Source: Qipengyuania gaetbuli (GTDB lineage Bacteria; Pseudomonadota; Alphaproteobacteria; Sphingomonadales; Sphingomonadaceae). From it: 64,000 bases of DNA. Below are positions 38,583 to 46,846 of this stretch, piece by piece (positions within the stretch are counted from its first letter, which is position 1; each line of letters begins with the position of its first letter). A program made the position numbers and the translations under genes. The notes under the pieces were generated by a model. The model saw nothing but the letters and a program-made list of their open reading frames with translations. It was not told the origin of the DNA and made no database searches. The DNA is taken from the NCBI RefSeq assembly GCF_020171365.1, contig NZ_JAIUZO010000002.1:186001-250000 (forward strand). Direction: 5' to 3'.

Positions 38583-40115
38583 CTACAGAGGAATATTGTC
38601 GTGCTTCTTCCACGGGTTCTCGAGCTGCTTGCCACGCAGCTTCCTTAGCCCCAGCGCGATGCGCCGCCGCGTGGAGTGCGGGTAGATCACCTCGTCGATA
38701 TAGCCGCGCTGCGCCGCCACGAAGGGGTTGGCGAAGCGGTCTTCGTATTCCTTCGTCTTCTCCGCGATCTTGTCGGGATCGTCGCGGTCCTGGCGGAAGA
38801 TGATCTCCACCGCGCCCTTGGCGCCCATCACGGCGATTTCGGCGGTGGGCCAGGCGTAGTTGAGGTCTCCGCGAAGGTGCTTCGACGCCATCACGTCGTA
38901 AGCGCCGCCATAGGCCTTGCGGGTGATCACGGTGATCTTGGGTACGGTCGCCTCGGCATAGGCAAAGAGCAGCTTCGCACCGTGCTTGATGATGCCATTG
39001 TGCTCCTGCGCCGTTCCGGGAAGGAAGCCGGGCACGTCGACGAAAGTCAGGATCGGGATTTCGAAGGCATCGCAGAAGCGCACGAAGCGCGCGGCCTTCT
39101 TGGAGGAATTGATGTCGAGCACGCCGGCGAGCACCATCGGCTGGTTCGCCACCACGCCCACGGTGCGCCCTTCCACCCGGCCGAAGCCGCAGATGATATT
39201 GGCGGCATGGTTGGGCTGGATTTCGAAGAAATCGCCCTCGTCCAGCGTCTTCCGGATGACCTCGTGCATGTCATAGGGCTGGTTGGCGTTGTCGGGGATC
39301 AGCGTGTCGAGGCTCGGCTCCTCGCGGTCCCATGCGTCCGAGGTCGGGCGCTCGGGCACCTCCTCGCGGTTCGACAGCGGGAGGTAGTCGAAAAAATTGC
39401 GCGTCGCGAGCAGCGTCTCGATGTCGTTTTCGAAGCTGTTGTCGGCGACCGAGGTCTTGGTGGTGTGCGTCTTCGCCCCGCCCAGTTCCTCCTGCGTGAC
39501 GACTTCGTTGGTCACCGTCTTCACCACATCGGGGCCGGTGACGAACATGTAGCTCGAATCCTCCACCATGAAGATGAAGTCGGTCATCGCAGGGCTGTAG
39601 ACCGCCCCGCCTGCGCACGGCCCCATGATAAGGCTGATCTGCGGCACCACGCCCGATGCGAGCACGTTGCGCTGGAACACCTCGGCATATCCACCCAGCG
39701 ATGCCACGCCTTCCTGAATGCGCGCGCCGCCCGAATCGTTGAGGCCGATGACCGGTGCGCCGACCTTCATCGCAGTGTCCATAACCTTGCAGATCTTCTC
39801 TGCATGGCGCTTGGAAAGAGAGCCGCCGAAGACCGTGAAATCCTGGGAGAATACATAGACGAGGCGGCCGTTGATCGTGCCCGATCCGGTGACCACGCCA
39901 TCGCCCGGGATGCGCTGCTGGTCCATGCCGAAATCGACGCAGTCATGCTCGACGTAGCGGTCCAGTTCCTCGAAGCTGCCCTCGTCCAGCAGCACGTCGA
40001 GCCGCTCGCGCGCGGTCAGCTTGCCCTTGGCGTGCTGCGCGTCGATGCGCTTCTGCCCGCCGCCCAGCTCTGCAGCGGCGCGGCGGCGTTCCATTTCGGC
40101 GATATTGGCGGACAT
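38583..40115 (-). CDS. pccB: propionyl-CoA carboxylase beta subunit
   Basis: A 510-residue carboxyltransferase. Conserved motifs are [52 protein letters not shown] and [17 protein letters not shown]. It moves carboxyl from biotin on PccA to propionyl-CoA. The active-site region of the acceptor half reads [13 protein letters not shown] as in propionyl-specific enzymes. It is first in the operon pccB-mce-mcm-LprI-bioB. The tlyA gene is 65 bases upstream on the same strand. Confidence 0.95.
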   Translation of the reverse strand: MSANIAEMERRRAAAELGGGQKRIDAQHAKGKLTARERLDVLLDEGSFEELDRYVEHDCVDFGMDQQRIPGDGVVTGSGTINGRLVYVFSQDFTVFGGSLSKRHAEKICKVMDTAMKVGAPVIGLNDSGGARIQEGVASLGGYAEVFQRNVLASGVVPQISLIMGPCAGGAVYSPAMTDFIFMVEDSSYMFVTGPDVVKTVTNEVVTQEELGGAKTHTTKTSVADNSFENDIETLLATRNFFDYLPLSNREEVPERPTSDAWDREEPSLDTLIPDNANQPYDMHEVIRKTLDEGDFFEIQPNHAANIICGFGRVEGRTVGVVANQPMVLAGVLDINSSKKAARFVRFCDAFEIPILTFVDVPGFLPGTAQEHNGIIKHGAKLLFAYAEATVPKITVITRKAYGGAYDVMASKHLRGDLNYAWPTAEIAVMGAKGAVEIIFRQDRDDPDKIAEKTKEYEDRFANPFVAAQRGYIDEVIYPHSTRRRIALGLRKLRGKQLENPWKKHDNIPL

Positions 40116-40180
40116 GTTCTCTCCGTCTGAACTCTCTCGGCAAAGCGCCTAGAGCGGACGGAGCGGCAGCGTCAATGACG

Positions 40181-40918
40181 TCAGGTGGTCCTGTGCGCGC
40201 TAATCAGGAATTCCACATTGCCTTCAGGGCCGGTGATCGGGCTTTCGACGATGCCCTGCACCGCGAAACCGAGCCCTTCGGCCCAAGTCCGCACTTCCTC
40301 GCACACGCGGGCGTGGAGGGCGGGATCGCTGACCACGCCTTTCTTGCCCACTTCCTCGCGCCCGACCTCGAACTGCGGCTTGATGAGGGCAACGAGGCGG
40401 CAATCGCGCTCCGCCAGTTCGAGCGGACGTTCGAGCACCTTGGCGAGGCTGATGAAGCTCGCATCGCATACGACCCACGAGACTGGGCGGTCGATCATCT
40501 CCGGCGTCAGGATGCGCGCGCTGGTCTGTTCGAGCACGGTGACGCGCTCGTCCTGCCGCAGTTTCCATGCCAGCTGGTTGGTGCCGCTGTCGACGGCGAA
40601 CACGTGCTCCGCCCCGCCCTGCAGCAGCACGTCGGTGAACCCGCCGGTGGACGAGCCGATATCCATCGCCGTGATGCCGCGCGGATCGAGCCCAAAATGC
40701 TCGATCGCGTGGGCGAGCTTGATCCCGCCGCGACTGACCCACGGATGATCGCGCCCGCGTACGTCTAGCGGCGCGTCTTCCGGCAGTTGCTGGCCGGGCT
40801 TGGCCATCTTCTGTTCGCCGGAAAAGACCAGCCCCGCCATGACCAGCGCCTGCGCCCGCGTGCGGCTTTCTACAAGCCCGCGGTCCACCAGCATCTGGTC
40901 GAGACGTTTCTTCGCCAC
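40181..40918 (-). CDS. tlyA: 16S/23S rRNA 2'-O-methyltransferase TlyA
   Basis: A 245-residue protein with an N-terminal S4 RNA-binding domain (KRLDQMLVDRGLVESRTRA) and an FtsJ-like methyltransferase. The SAM site is DIGSSTGGFTDVLLQGGA near residue 85. TlyA methylates ribose in 16S and 23S rRNA; the older name hemolysin A is a misnomer for most homologues. The gene is divergent from the lipoprotein gene, with about 47 bases between the starts. Confidence 0.93.
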   Translation of the reverse strand: MAKKRLDQMLVDRGLVESRTRAQALVMAGLVFSGEQKMAKPGQQLPEDAPLDVRGRDHPWVSRGGIKLAHAIEHFGLDPRGITAMDIGSSTGGFTDVLLQGGAEHVFAVDSGTNQLAWKLRQDERVTVLEQTSARILTPEMIDRPVSWVVCDASFISLAKVLERPLELAERDCRLVALIKPQFEVGREEVGKKGVVSDPALHARVCEEVRTWAEGLGFAVQGIVESPITGPEGNVEFLISAHRTT

Positions 40919-40965
40919 AGCAAACTCCGTTTGAAACCTAGGGCGTTAGCGCGCATTGTTCATCT

Positions 40966-41514
40966 ATGAAACCGACCTACGGACATTTTGCCGCCGCTGC
41001 CGCACTGACGCTCGGCCTTGCCGCCTGCATCCCGCCCGCGCCGGAACCGACGCCAGCGCCCAGCCCCACGCCTGCAACGAGGCCCTCGCCCCCGCCGGCT
41101 CCGATCGCAGCCGCACCAGCGCCCGAAAACTGGATCGATGCGCCGCAGACGCCGGGCGACTGGAAATACGCAAATAACAGCGCGACCTTCGGCACCGGGA
41201 CTTCGCCCATGCAGACGGCCCTGTCGCTCTCCTGCAACACGGCGGACCGGACGATTTCCATCGCACGCACGATTCGCGGCACGAATACCGCCTCGACCAT
41301 GACGCTGCGCACCGAAACGCAGGACCGCACGCTGCAGGCAAGGCCTGCCACCTCGCAGGCGCCCCTGTCGGTGGCGGTGGTCGCGGCTCGCGATCCGCTG
41401 CTCGACGCGATTGCGTTGACCCGTGGTCGATTCGCAGTCGAGACACCGGGCCAGCCCACGCTCTACCTGCCCGCCTGGGCCGAAGTAACGCGCGTGATCG
41501 AGGATTGCCGCTAG
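40966..41514 (+). CDS. lipoprotein of unknown function
   Basis: A 182-residue lipoprotein. The signal KPTYGHFAAAAALTLGLAAC ends in a lipobox with Cys21. A proline-rich linker (PPAPEPTPAPSPTPATRP) follows, and then a compact domain with two cysteines (LSCNTADR and IEDCR) and strand-rich text. I recognise no family. The Pro/Ala tether would hold the domain away from the membrane. It is divergent from tlyA. Confidence 0.75.
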   Translation: MKPTYGHFAAAAALTLGLAACIPPAPEPTPAPSPTPATRPSPPPAPIAAAPAPENWIDAPQTPGDWKYANNSATFGTGTSPMQTALSLSCNTADRTISIARTIRGTNTASTMTLRTETQDRTLQARPATSQAPLSVAVVAARDPLLDAIALTRGRFAVETPGQPTLYLPAWAEVTRVIEDCR

Positions 41515-41565
41515 GCCGATTCCCTTCGGCCTCCACCGCCTTGCGCAAGCCAGCGATCGACCAAT

Positions 41566-41593
41566 GAAAAAGGCCCGGAGGATGCTCCGAGCC
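41566..41593 (-). terminator. orphan terminator facing the minus strand
   Basis: On the minus strand GGCTCGGAG pairs fully with CTCCGGGCC, one pair being G-U, around a CATC loop, and is followed by TTTTT. The nearest annotated minus-strand gene upstream is over 1.4 kb away (LysR at 43019), with the plus-strand ilvE between, so it implies an unannotated minus-strand transcript or a fortuitous hairpin. On the plus strand the stem has an A-C mismatch and no U-run. Confidence 0.6.
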
Positions 41594-41669
41594 ACAAATG
41601 CTGATTCTGACGTGGGAAAACTTTTTTTCAAGCCTTGTTTTACACGCCGCAACGCAACAAATTGATAGT

Positions 41670-41695
41670 CAAGATCAGCGGCGAACGCGGTCTTG
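41670..41695. promoter_or_regulatory. hairpin in the gap before the tiny ORF
   Basis: CAAGATC pairs with GGTCTTG, one pair being T-G, over a 12-base loop that can itself fold as GCG/CGC. It lies in the 428-base gap between the lipoprotein and ilvE genes. Around it I see a long-range AAGCCTT/AAGGCTT pair and a CTTGAA sequence at 41701 that could be a -35 box. No longer ORF occupies this part of the gap. Confidence 0.35.
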
Positions 41696-41744
41696 GGGCC
41701 CTTGAAAAGGCTTCTAGCTCACTAGCGCGAAAGGAGGTGATCCG

Positions 41745-41801
41745 ATGTCTCATGGTTCAGCAGAGAGGTCGGCAAGTTTCCGCGCGAGGTACTATCGGTA
41801 A
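41745..41801 (+). CDS. 18-residue ORF with full-length Shine-Dalgarno
   Basis: The sequence GAAAGGAGGTGATC, a nearly complete complement of the 16S 3' end, lies 3 bases before ATG at 41745, with GGAGG seven bases from it. The product MSHGSAERSASFRARYYR is Arg-rich, has no hydrophobic part, and no Leu, Ile or Val codons. Its stop sits inside a hairpin, and two more hairpins follow. I recognise no family. The layout recalls small Arg-rich DUF1127-type ORFs upstream of CCUCCUCCC-motif sRNAs in Rhodobacter, but that is an analogy. It may be a true microprotein, a leader peptide or a ribosome-holding decoy. Confidence 0.55.
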   Translation: MSHGSAERSASFRARYYR

Positions 41802-41890
41802 GCAGACCCGATAGAGACTTCGTGAGCGGCACTTCCGCCGCTGACCATGCGAAGGGCAGTTTCTCCTCCGGGCGAAGCTGCCCTTCTCAT
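41792..41890 (+). ncRNA. stacked hairpins with anti-SD loop and terminator
   Basis: Three hairpins follow or overlap the 18-residue ORF. They are CTATCGG/CCGATAG (41792-41814), AGCGGC/GCCGCT (41825-41842), and a perfect 9-bp stem GAAGGGCAG/CTGCCCTTC (41851-41886) followed by TCATTTT. The 18-base loop of the third holds CTCCTCC, which can pair with ribosome-binding sites, including the GGAGG of the tiny ORF. The last stem can act as a terminator, so a small RNA or an attenuator before ilvE is possible. ilvE starts 56 bases after it. Confidence 0.5.
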
Positions 41891-41942
41891 TTTGTGGCTT
41901 CAGACCTTGCCCTGAAACCCACCTACCTTTAACCGCGCGGGC

Positions 41943-43022
41943 ATGGATTTCGAGCACATCCCCCACCCCGCCCCGGTCCCCGGCGAAACGCGCCAGCAGG
42001 CCCTTCTCGACCCCGGCTTCGGCAAGCTCTTCACCGACCACATGGTCGTGATCGACTACGACGCCGACAAGGGCGGGTGGCACAAGGCGACGCTGGGCCC
42101 GCGCGAGCCGATCAGCCTCGATCCCGCCGCGGCCGTGCTTCACTATGCGCAGGAAATCTTCGAGGGGATGAAAGCCTACAAGCAGGGCGACGACAGCCTT
42201 GCCCTGTTCCGCCCCGAACAGAATGCACGCCGCTTCAACGATAGCGCCCGGCGTATGGCCATGCCCGAACTGCCGGAGGAACTGTTCCTCGAATCGATCC
42301 GCCAGCTTGTCGCGATCGACCGCGACTGGGTACCGACCATTCCCGACGGCGCGCTGTATCTGCGGCCCTTCATGTTCGCGTCCGAGGCCTTCCTCGGCGT
42401 GCGTCCGGCCCGCCAGTACAAGTATATCCTGATCGCCTCGCCGGTCGGCGGCTATTTCAAGGGCGGCGCGAAGGCGGTGAAGATCTGGGTCAGCCGCAAT
42501 TACACCCGCGCGGCCCCCGGCGGCACGGGTGCGGCCAAGACCGGCGGCAATTACGCAGCCAGCCTCGTACCGCAGGCCGAAGGTATCGAACACGGCTGCG
42601 ACCAGGTCGTCTTCCTCGATGCGGTCGAGAAAAAGTGGATCGAGGAACTGGGCGGCATGAACCTGTTCTTCGTCTTCGACGACGGCAGCGTGATCACCCC
42701 GCCGCTCACCGGCACGATTCTGCCGGGCATCACTCGGGACAGCCTGATCCAGCTGCTGCGCGAGGAAGGCCTCACCGTGCGCGAGGAGCCTTACAGCATC
42801 GATCAGTGGCGCGCCGATGCCACCTCGGGCCGCCTGCTCGAGACGATGGCCTGCGGCACCGCAGCGGTGGTTACGCCGGTTGGCACGGTCCTCGGCCCCG
42901 ATGGCGAATTCCACATCGGCAGCGGCGGCACAGGCCAGATCACCAACAAGATCCGCGAAAAGCTGGTCGGCATCCAGAAGGGCGCCGTTCCCGACAATCA
43001 CGGCTGGACGGTGAAGCTCTAA
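41943..43022 (+). CDS. ilvE: branched-chain amino acid aminotransferase
   Basis: A 359-residue fold-type IV PLP enzyme of the longer BCAT class. The PLP lysine lies in GGTGAAKTGGNYAASL near residue 200. Other motifs are EIFEGMKAYK and VVTPVGTVLGPDGEF. It catalyses the last step of Leu, Ile and Val synthesis and the first of their breakdown. Breakdown of Ile and Val yields propionyl-CoA, which links it to the pcc/mcm block nearby. A structured region lies just upstream. The stop overlaps that of the convergent LysR gene. Confidence 0.95.
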   Translation: MDFEHIPHPAPVPGETRQQALLDPGFGKLFTDHMVVIDYDADKGGWHKATLGPREPISLDPAAAVLHYAQEIFEGMKAYKQGDDSLALFRPEQNARRFNDSARRMAMPELPEELFLESIRQLVAIDRDWVPTIPDGALYLRPFMFASEAFLGVRPARQYKYILIASPVGGYFKGGAKAVKIWVSRNYTRAAPGGTGAAKTGGNYAASLVPQAEGIEHGCDQVVFLDAVEKKWIEELGGMNLFFVFDDGSVITPPLTGTILPGITRDSLIQLLREEGLTVREEPYSIDQWRADATSGRLLETMACGTAAVVTPVGTVLGPDGEFHIGSGGTGQITNKIREKLVGIQKGAVPDNHGWTVKL

Positions 43023-43948
43023 CCCCTCGCGGCGACCGACGGTTCGACCGCGCTGCAATCGCCCAGCCGGTCTCGGATCGCATCGATCAACCAGCTGGTC
43101 GCCGGGCCCGGGCGTGCATCGCGGCGCCATAGGGCGCTGAGCGTGTAATTCGCGCCGGGCTTTTCGGGCAGGTCGAGCAGGCACAGCCGCCCCTCGGCGA
43201 TATCCGCGCTCACCGTGTGGCGCGGCATGTTGCCCCAGCCGATGCCTTCCTTGAGCAACGCGTGCTTGGCGCCGAGATCGGCCAATCGCCAGCTTTGCGG
43301 TGACAGGACCGAGAACTCGCGCCCCTCCGTCAGCGGCGACCTGTCGGACAGAACGAGCTGCAGGTGCTTGCGGCTTTCACCGGGCGCGACACCCTTGCGG
43401 GCAAGAGGGTGCTGCGGCGCGGCCACGGGGACCAGTTCGACCTCACCGATCGCCTGCCGTTCCAACTCGGGATGATCCGCCAGCACCGGCCCGCCGACGG
43501 CAAGGTCCGCGCCGCCATCGAGCAGGCAGGCCGCCACCGCCCCCAATGCCTCGACCTGCAAGCGCAAGGCGACGGTGGGGAACATCGCGCGGAATTCGCG
43601 CAGCACGCTGGCCGTAACCTCTCCCGGAAGCATCACGTCCACCACCAGCGAAACTTCGCTTTCCAACCCCGCATGAAGGCTGCGCGTCTTGGCCAGAAGG
43701 GCGTCGATCCCGTCGGCGATGCCCTTGGCCTCGGCCAGCAGGCCGCGCCCCTCTTCGGTCAGCACGGGCCGGCGCGATCCCTCGCGTTCGAACAGGGTGA
43801 CGCCAAGCTGCGACTCCATTTGCGCGATGCCGTAACTGACGGCGGAAACCGCCCGCCCCATGCGCCGCGCGGCCGCGCCGAAGCTGCCCTCCTCCGCCAC
43901 GGCGAGGAAGATGCGCAATTGGTCGAGGCTCGGCTCGCCCAACTTCAT
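43019..43948 (-). CDS. LysR family regulator, divergent from pirin
   Basis: A 309-residue LysR protein. The helix-turn-helix (about residues 5-65) reads LDQLRIFLAVAEEGSFGAAA and RRMGRAVSAVSYGIAQME. The effector domain follows. It is divergent from the pirin-azoreductase pair, with 105 bases between, the classic layout of a LysR controlling its neighbour. In the gap TATCG occurs twice at 43981 and 43990, a candidate half-site pair. I chose ATG at 43948; upstream codons in the same frame run into the pirin leader. Confidence 0.88.
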   Translation of the reverse strand: MKLGEPSLDQLRIFLAVAEEGSFGAAARRMGRAVSAVSYGIAQMESQLGVTLFEREGSRRPVLTEEGRGLLAEAKGIADGIDALLAKTRSLHAGLESEVSLVVDVMLPGEVTASVLREFRAMFPTVALRLQVEALGAVAACLLDGGADLAVGGPVLADHPELERQAIGEVELVPVAAPQHPLARKGVAPGESRKHLQLVLSDRSPLTEGREFSVLSPQSWRLADLGAKHALLKEGIGWGNMPRHTVSADIAEGRLCLLDLPEKPGANYTLSALWRRDARPGPATSWLIDAIRDRLGDCSAVEPSVAARG

Positions 43949-44053
43949 TGTTCGGATTTCCTGAACATCCTGATGTGTTTTATCGCAGTTATCGAAACGC
44001 GGTGCAAACCCTATCTCCACTCCCAACGAAGCATTCCCACAGGGAGACACGTC

Positions 44054-44755
44054 ATGATCGAACTACGGCCTTTCAACACGCTCGGCGCGGCCAACCACGG
44101 CTGGCTCGATGCGCACCACCACTTTTCCTTCGCCGGATATCACGACCCCTCGCGCGTCAATTGGGGCGCCCTGCGCGTCTGGAACGACGACAAGATCGCG
44201 CCCAAGAGCGGCTTTCCGACCCACCCGCACCAGGACATGGAAATCATCACCTATGTCCGCAGCGGCGCGATCACCCACCGCGACAGCATGGGCAACGAAG
44301 GCCGCACCGAAGCAGGCGACGTCCAGGTGATGAGCGCGGGCCGCGGCGTGGCCCATTCCGAGTTCAACCTCGAGGACGAGGAAACCACGCTGTTCCAGAT
44401 CTGGATCATCCCGTCCGAACGCGGCGGCGATCCCAGCTGGGGCGCGCGGCAGTTCCCCAAGGGCGACCGCGCCGGCCAGTTCGTACCGCTCGCCAGCGGA
44501 GCTGCAGATGATGATGACGCGCTGCGCATCCGCACCGATGCCCGCGTGCTTGGCGCCACGGTCAAGGCAGGCGAAAGCGTGACCTACACGCCTGCCCAGG
44601 CCGACCGGCACCTCTACCTCGTGCCCGCCACCGGCAGCATCCGCGTGGGCGATATCGAGGCGAAGGCCCGCGACGGCATCGCCATCACCAAGGAAGACAG
44701 CATCACCATCACCGCGCTCGAGGACAGCGAACTCGTCCTCGTCGACGCAGCCTGA
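44054..44755 (+). CDS. pirin family protein
   Basis: A 233-residue bicupin. The N-terminal cupin metal site is seen in FPTHPHQDMEIITYVRSG, with His residues for iron near positions 57, 59 and 101 (GVAHSEFN). The second cupin is degenerate. Bacterial pirins have quercetinase activity or act as redox-linked regulators. The ATG at 44054 follows GGGAGAC. The next gene, an azoreductase, starts 15 bases later, so the two form an operon opposite LysR. Confidence 0.9.
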   Translation: MIELRPFNTLGAANHGWLDAHHHFSFAGYHDPSRVNWGALRVWNDDKIAPKSGFPTHPHQDMEIITYVRSGAITHRDSMGNEGRTEAGDVQVMSAGRGVAHSEFNLEDEETTLFQIWIIPSERGGDPSWGARQFPKGDRAGQFVPLASGAADDDDALRIRTDARVLGATVKAGESVTYTPAQADRHLYLVPATGSIRVGDIEAKARDGIAITKEDSITITALEDSELVLVDAA

Positions 44756-44770
44756 ACAGGAGACAGACAC

Positions 44771-45364
44771 ATGAGCACCATCCTTCACATCACCGCCAGT
44801 ATCCGTGACGGCGAATCCGTATCGCGCAGCCTTGGCATCAAGCTGGTCGATGGCCTCGCCGCCAAAGAGGGCGCGAACGTCCTCACCCGCGACCTATCGA
44901 AGAACGACCTGCCCTTCATTGACGCCGAGCGTTTCGCAGCAAACCTCGCGCCCTATACCGATCGCTCGCCCGAACAGCATGAACTGGCGAAAGTGGCCGA
45001 CGAGCTTATCGAGGAATTGAAGGCGGCCGATACGCTGGTCTTCAGCGTGCCGATCTACAACTTCTCGGTCCCCGCGACGGTCAAGGCCTGGGCCGACCTC
45101 GTCGCGCGTGCCGGCACGACCTTCCAGTACACCGCCAATGGTCCCGAGGGCCTGCTGACGGGCAAGAAGGCCTACATCACGGCCGCATCGGGCGGCACGC
45201 CAGTGGGCAGCGCGATGGACTTCATGACGCCGTGGCTGACCTTCTTCCTCGGCTTCCTCGGCATCAAGGACGTGGAAGTCGTCGCTGCCGACGGCATCAT
45301 GGGCGAAGGCGGCGAAGAGAAGATCGCCGAAGCGCACCAGCAGGTCGAACAGCTGGCCGCCTAA
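44771..45364 (+). CDS. azoR: FMN-dependent NADH-azoreductase
   Basis: A 197-residue flavodoxin-like reductase. The FMN-binding region is HITASIRDGESVSRSLG, and the family motif PIYNFSVPATVKAWADLVAR lies near residue 95. It reduces quinones, and azo dyes in vitro, by two-electron transfer and so limits redox stress. It shares the operon with pirin. It converges with the MFS gene with no gap between the stops. Confidence 0.92.
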   Translation: MSTILHITASIRDGESVSRSLGIKLVDGLAAKEGANVLTRDLSKNDLPFIDAERFAANLAPYTDRSPEQHELAKVADELIEELKAADTLVFSVPIYNFSVPATVKAWADLVARAGTTFQYTANGPEGLLTGKKAYITAASGGTPVGSAMDFMTPWLTFFLGFLGIKDVEVVAADGIMGEGGEEKIAEAHQQVEQLAA

Positions 45365-46708
45365 TCAGGCAGGCTTCTGCGCGGAAAGTATTTCGCGCCG
45401 CTTCCGGAGTTCATAGTACTCGGGGCGGCGCGGATACTGGACGGTCAGCAACAATGTCAGGGCACCGGCCAGTCCTGCCCCCACGATGAGGAAGATCGCG
45501 GGCAAGCCTCCGAGCGCATCGGTCTTGCCGAGCATGTACGCCCCGAACGAGATGCCGAAGTTGGACACGGCCATGTAGATCGTGAACTGCGTGGCAGCCA
45601 CGGTCGGATCGCACAGGCGCATGGAGATCGGCAGCAGTGCGACCGTGATCAGCATGTCCAGCGGGATCCAGAAGCACACGAAGGCCACGAAGACGGCCGA
45701 ATTGCTCCAATAGGCGACGCCAAAATACATGACGGCACAAAGGGCAATTCCGGAGGCCAGCCACATCAGGCCGATCCGTTTCGCGCCGAATTTGTCCCCG
45801 AGCCAGCCGCCGAGCGTCATGCACAGCACGCCTGCCAGGAGACCGCCCGTCGCGGTCAGGCTGGCGATTTCCGATGTATCCCAGCCGGCATAATTCGCCC
45901 CGATCAGCGGAGTGGCCCCGGTGAAGGCACCATAGAGCATCCCGCGCCCGAACAGGCACGGTATCCAGAGCAGGCTCACCGCCCGGCTCATCGAATGGAA
46001 TGTCGCCTTGAGGAGCGGCCACCAGGCATCGAGCTGGATTTCCAGGTTCCGCCGATGCGCCTGCCCGGCGCTCCACGGCAACGACCTTTCTCCGCTGCGT
46101 TCCCTGAAGGATGCGATGTAGACGCATAGGGCGAAGATCAGCGCCGCAACGATAAGGAAGGCGGCAGGCGCACCCAGACGCTCGATCACGAAGCCGCAGA
46201 TGGCCGTGGCAACGCCGACGCCGATCGCCTGTCCGCCGAACATCATCCCCGACCCGCGGGCCCGTTCGTCCTCGGTCATGATATCGACTGCAAGGCCATC
46301 GACGGCGACATCCTGGAACGTCGTCGCCATGTTCACGGCAAAGCCTATGCCGCCGAGGATGGCGACGTCGGTCACTGCCGGATCGATCAGGGCGGCGGCG
46401 ACCAGGCACGCGATCATCACGAACTGCGCGCCAAGTATCCACGCCCTGCGCCGTCCCATTGGCAGGAAGGTGTAGCGGTCCATAATGAAGCCGTTCACCA
46501 GCTTCAGCGACCACGGCAGCGCCGTCAGTGCGGCGACCGTCCCGACATCGGCAGCGGACGCCCCATTTACGGCCATCCAGGCGGGGATGGCGAACCAGAA
46601 CAGGCCGATGGGCATGCCTTGCCCGACATAGAGAATGAACAGCGTGAACAGCCGCAGTCGCTGGCTGTTTTCGAGAATCCACGGATTGCTTGAACCGGCA
46701 ACAGCCAT
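45365..46708 (-). CDS. MFS transporter
   Basis: A 447-residue permease with about 12 transmembrane helices. The loop GWLGDKFGAKRIG and the MDRYTFLPMGRRRAW segment after the second helix fit the major facilitator consensus. The overall pattern resembles the AmpG/PAT-related group, which carries muropeptides or acetyl-CoA, but I cannot fix the substrate. If AmpG-like, it would suit the AmgK/MurU recycling genes elsewhere in the window; that is speculation. It has its own start region, with 138 bases to the next gene. Confidence 0.82.
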   Translation of the reverse strand: MAVAGSSNPWILENSQRLRLFTLFILYVGQGMPIGLFWFAIPAWMAVNGASAADVGTVAALTALPWSLKLVNGFIMDRYTFLPMGRRRAWILGAQFVMIACLVAAALIDPAVTDVAILGGIGFAVNMATTFQDVAVDGLAVDIMTEDERARGSGMMFGGQAIGVGVATAICGFVIERLGAPAAFLIVAALIFALCVYIASFRERSGERSLPWSAGQAHRRNLEIQLDAWWPLLKATFHSMSRAVSLLWIPCLFGRGMLYGAFTGATPLIGANYAGWDTSEIASLTATGGLLAGVLCMTLGGWLGDKFGAKRIGLMWLASGIALCAVMYFGVAYWSNSAVFVAFVCFWIPLDMLITVALLPISMRLCDPTVAATQFTIYMAVSNFGISFGAYMLGKTDALGGLPAIFLIVGAGLAGALTLLLTVQYPRRPEYYELRKRREILSAQKPA

Positions 46709-46846
46709 GCTCGTCCCCCTTGCAGTGAGCGGCTGGCTTTGTGCCGTGGCCGGATGCGTCCCTAACGATCCGTGCCGGATGTGTGACTCGGAATCACCGT
46801 TCTGGCAAGTGCGTCGCCCAAGCTGCTGATTTCACGAGGAGGAGCA

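Noticed and set aside
41730..41744. Match to the 16S rRNA 3' end on the minus strand
   Set aside because: Only about 15 bases match and the flanks differ; as plus-strand DNA it is better read as a full Shine-Dalgarno. It is not an rRNA fragment.
41745..41801. Classic ilv leader-peptide attenuation before ilvE
   Set aside because: The 18-residue peptide has no Leu, Ile or Val codons, so ribosome stalling on those tRNAs cannot be the signal.
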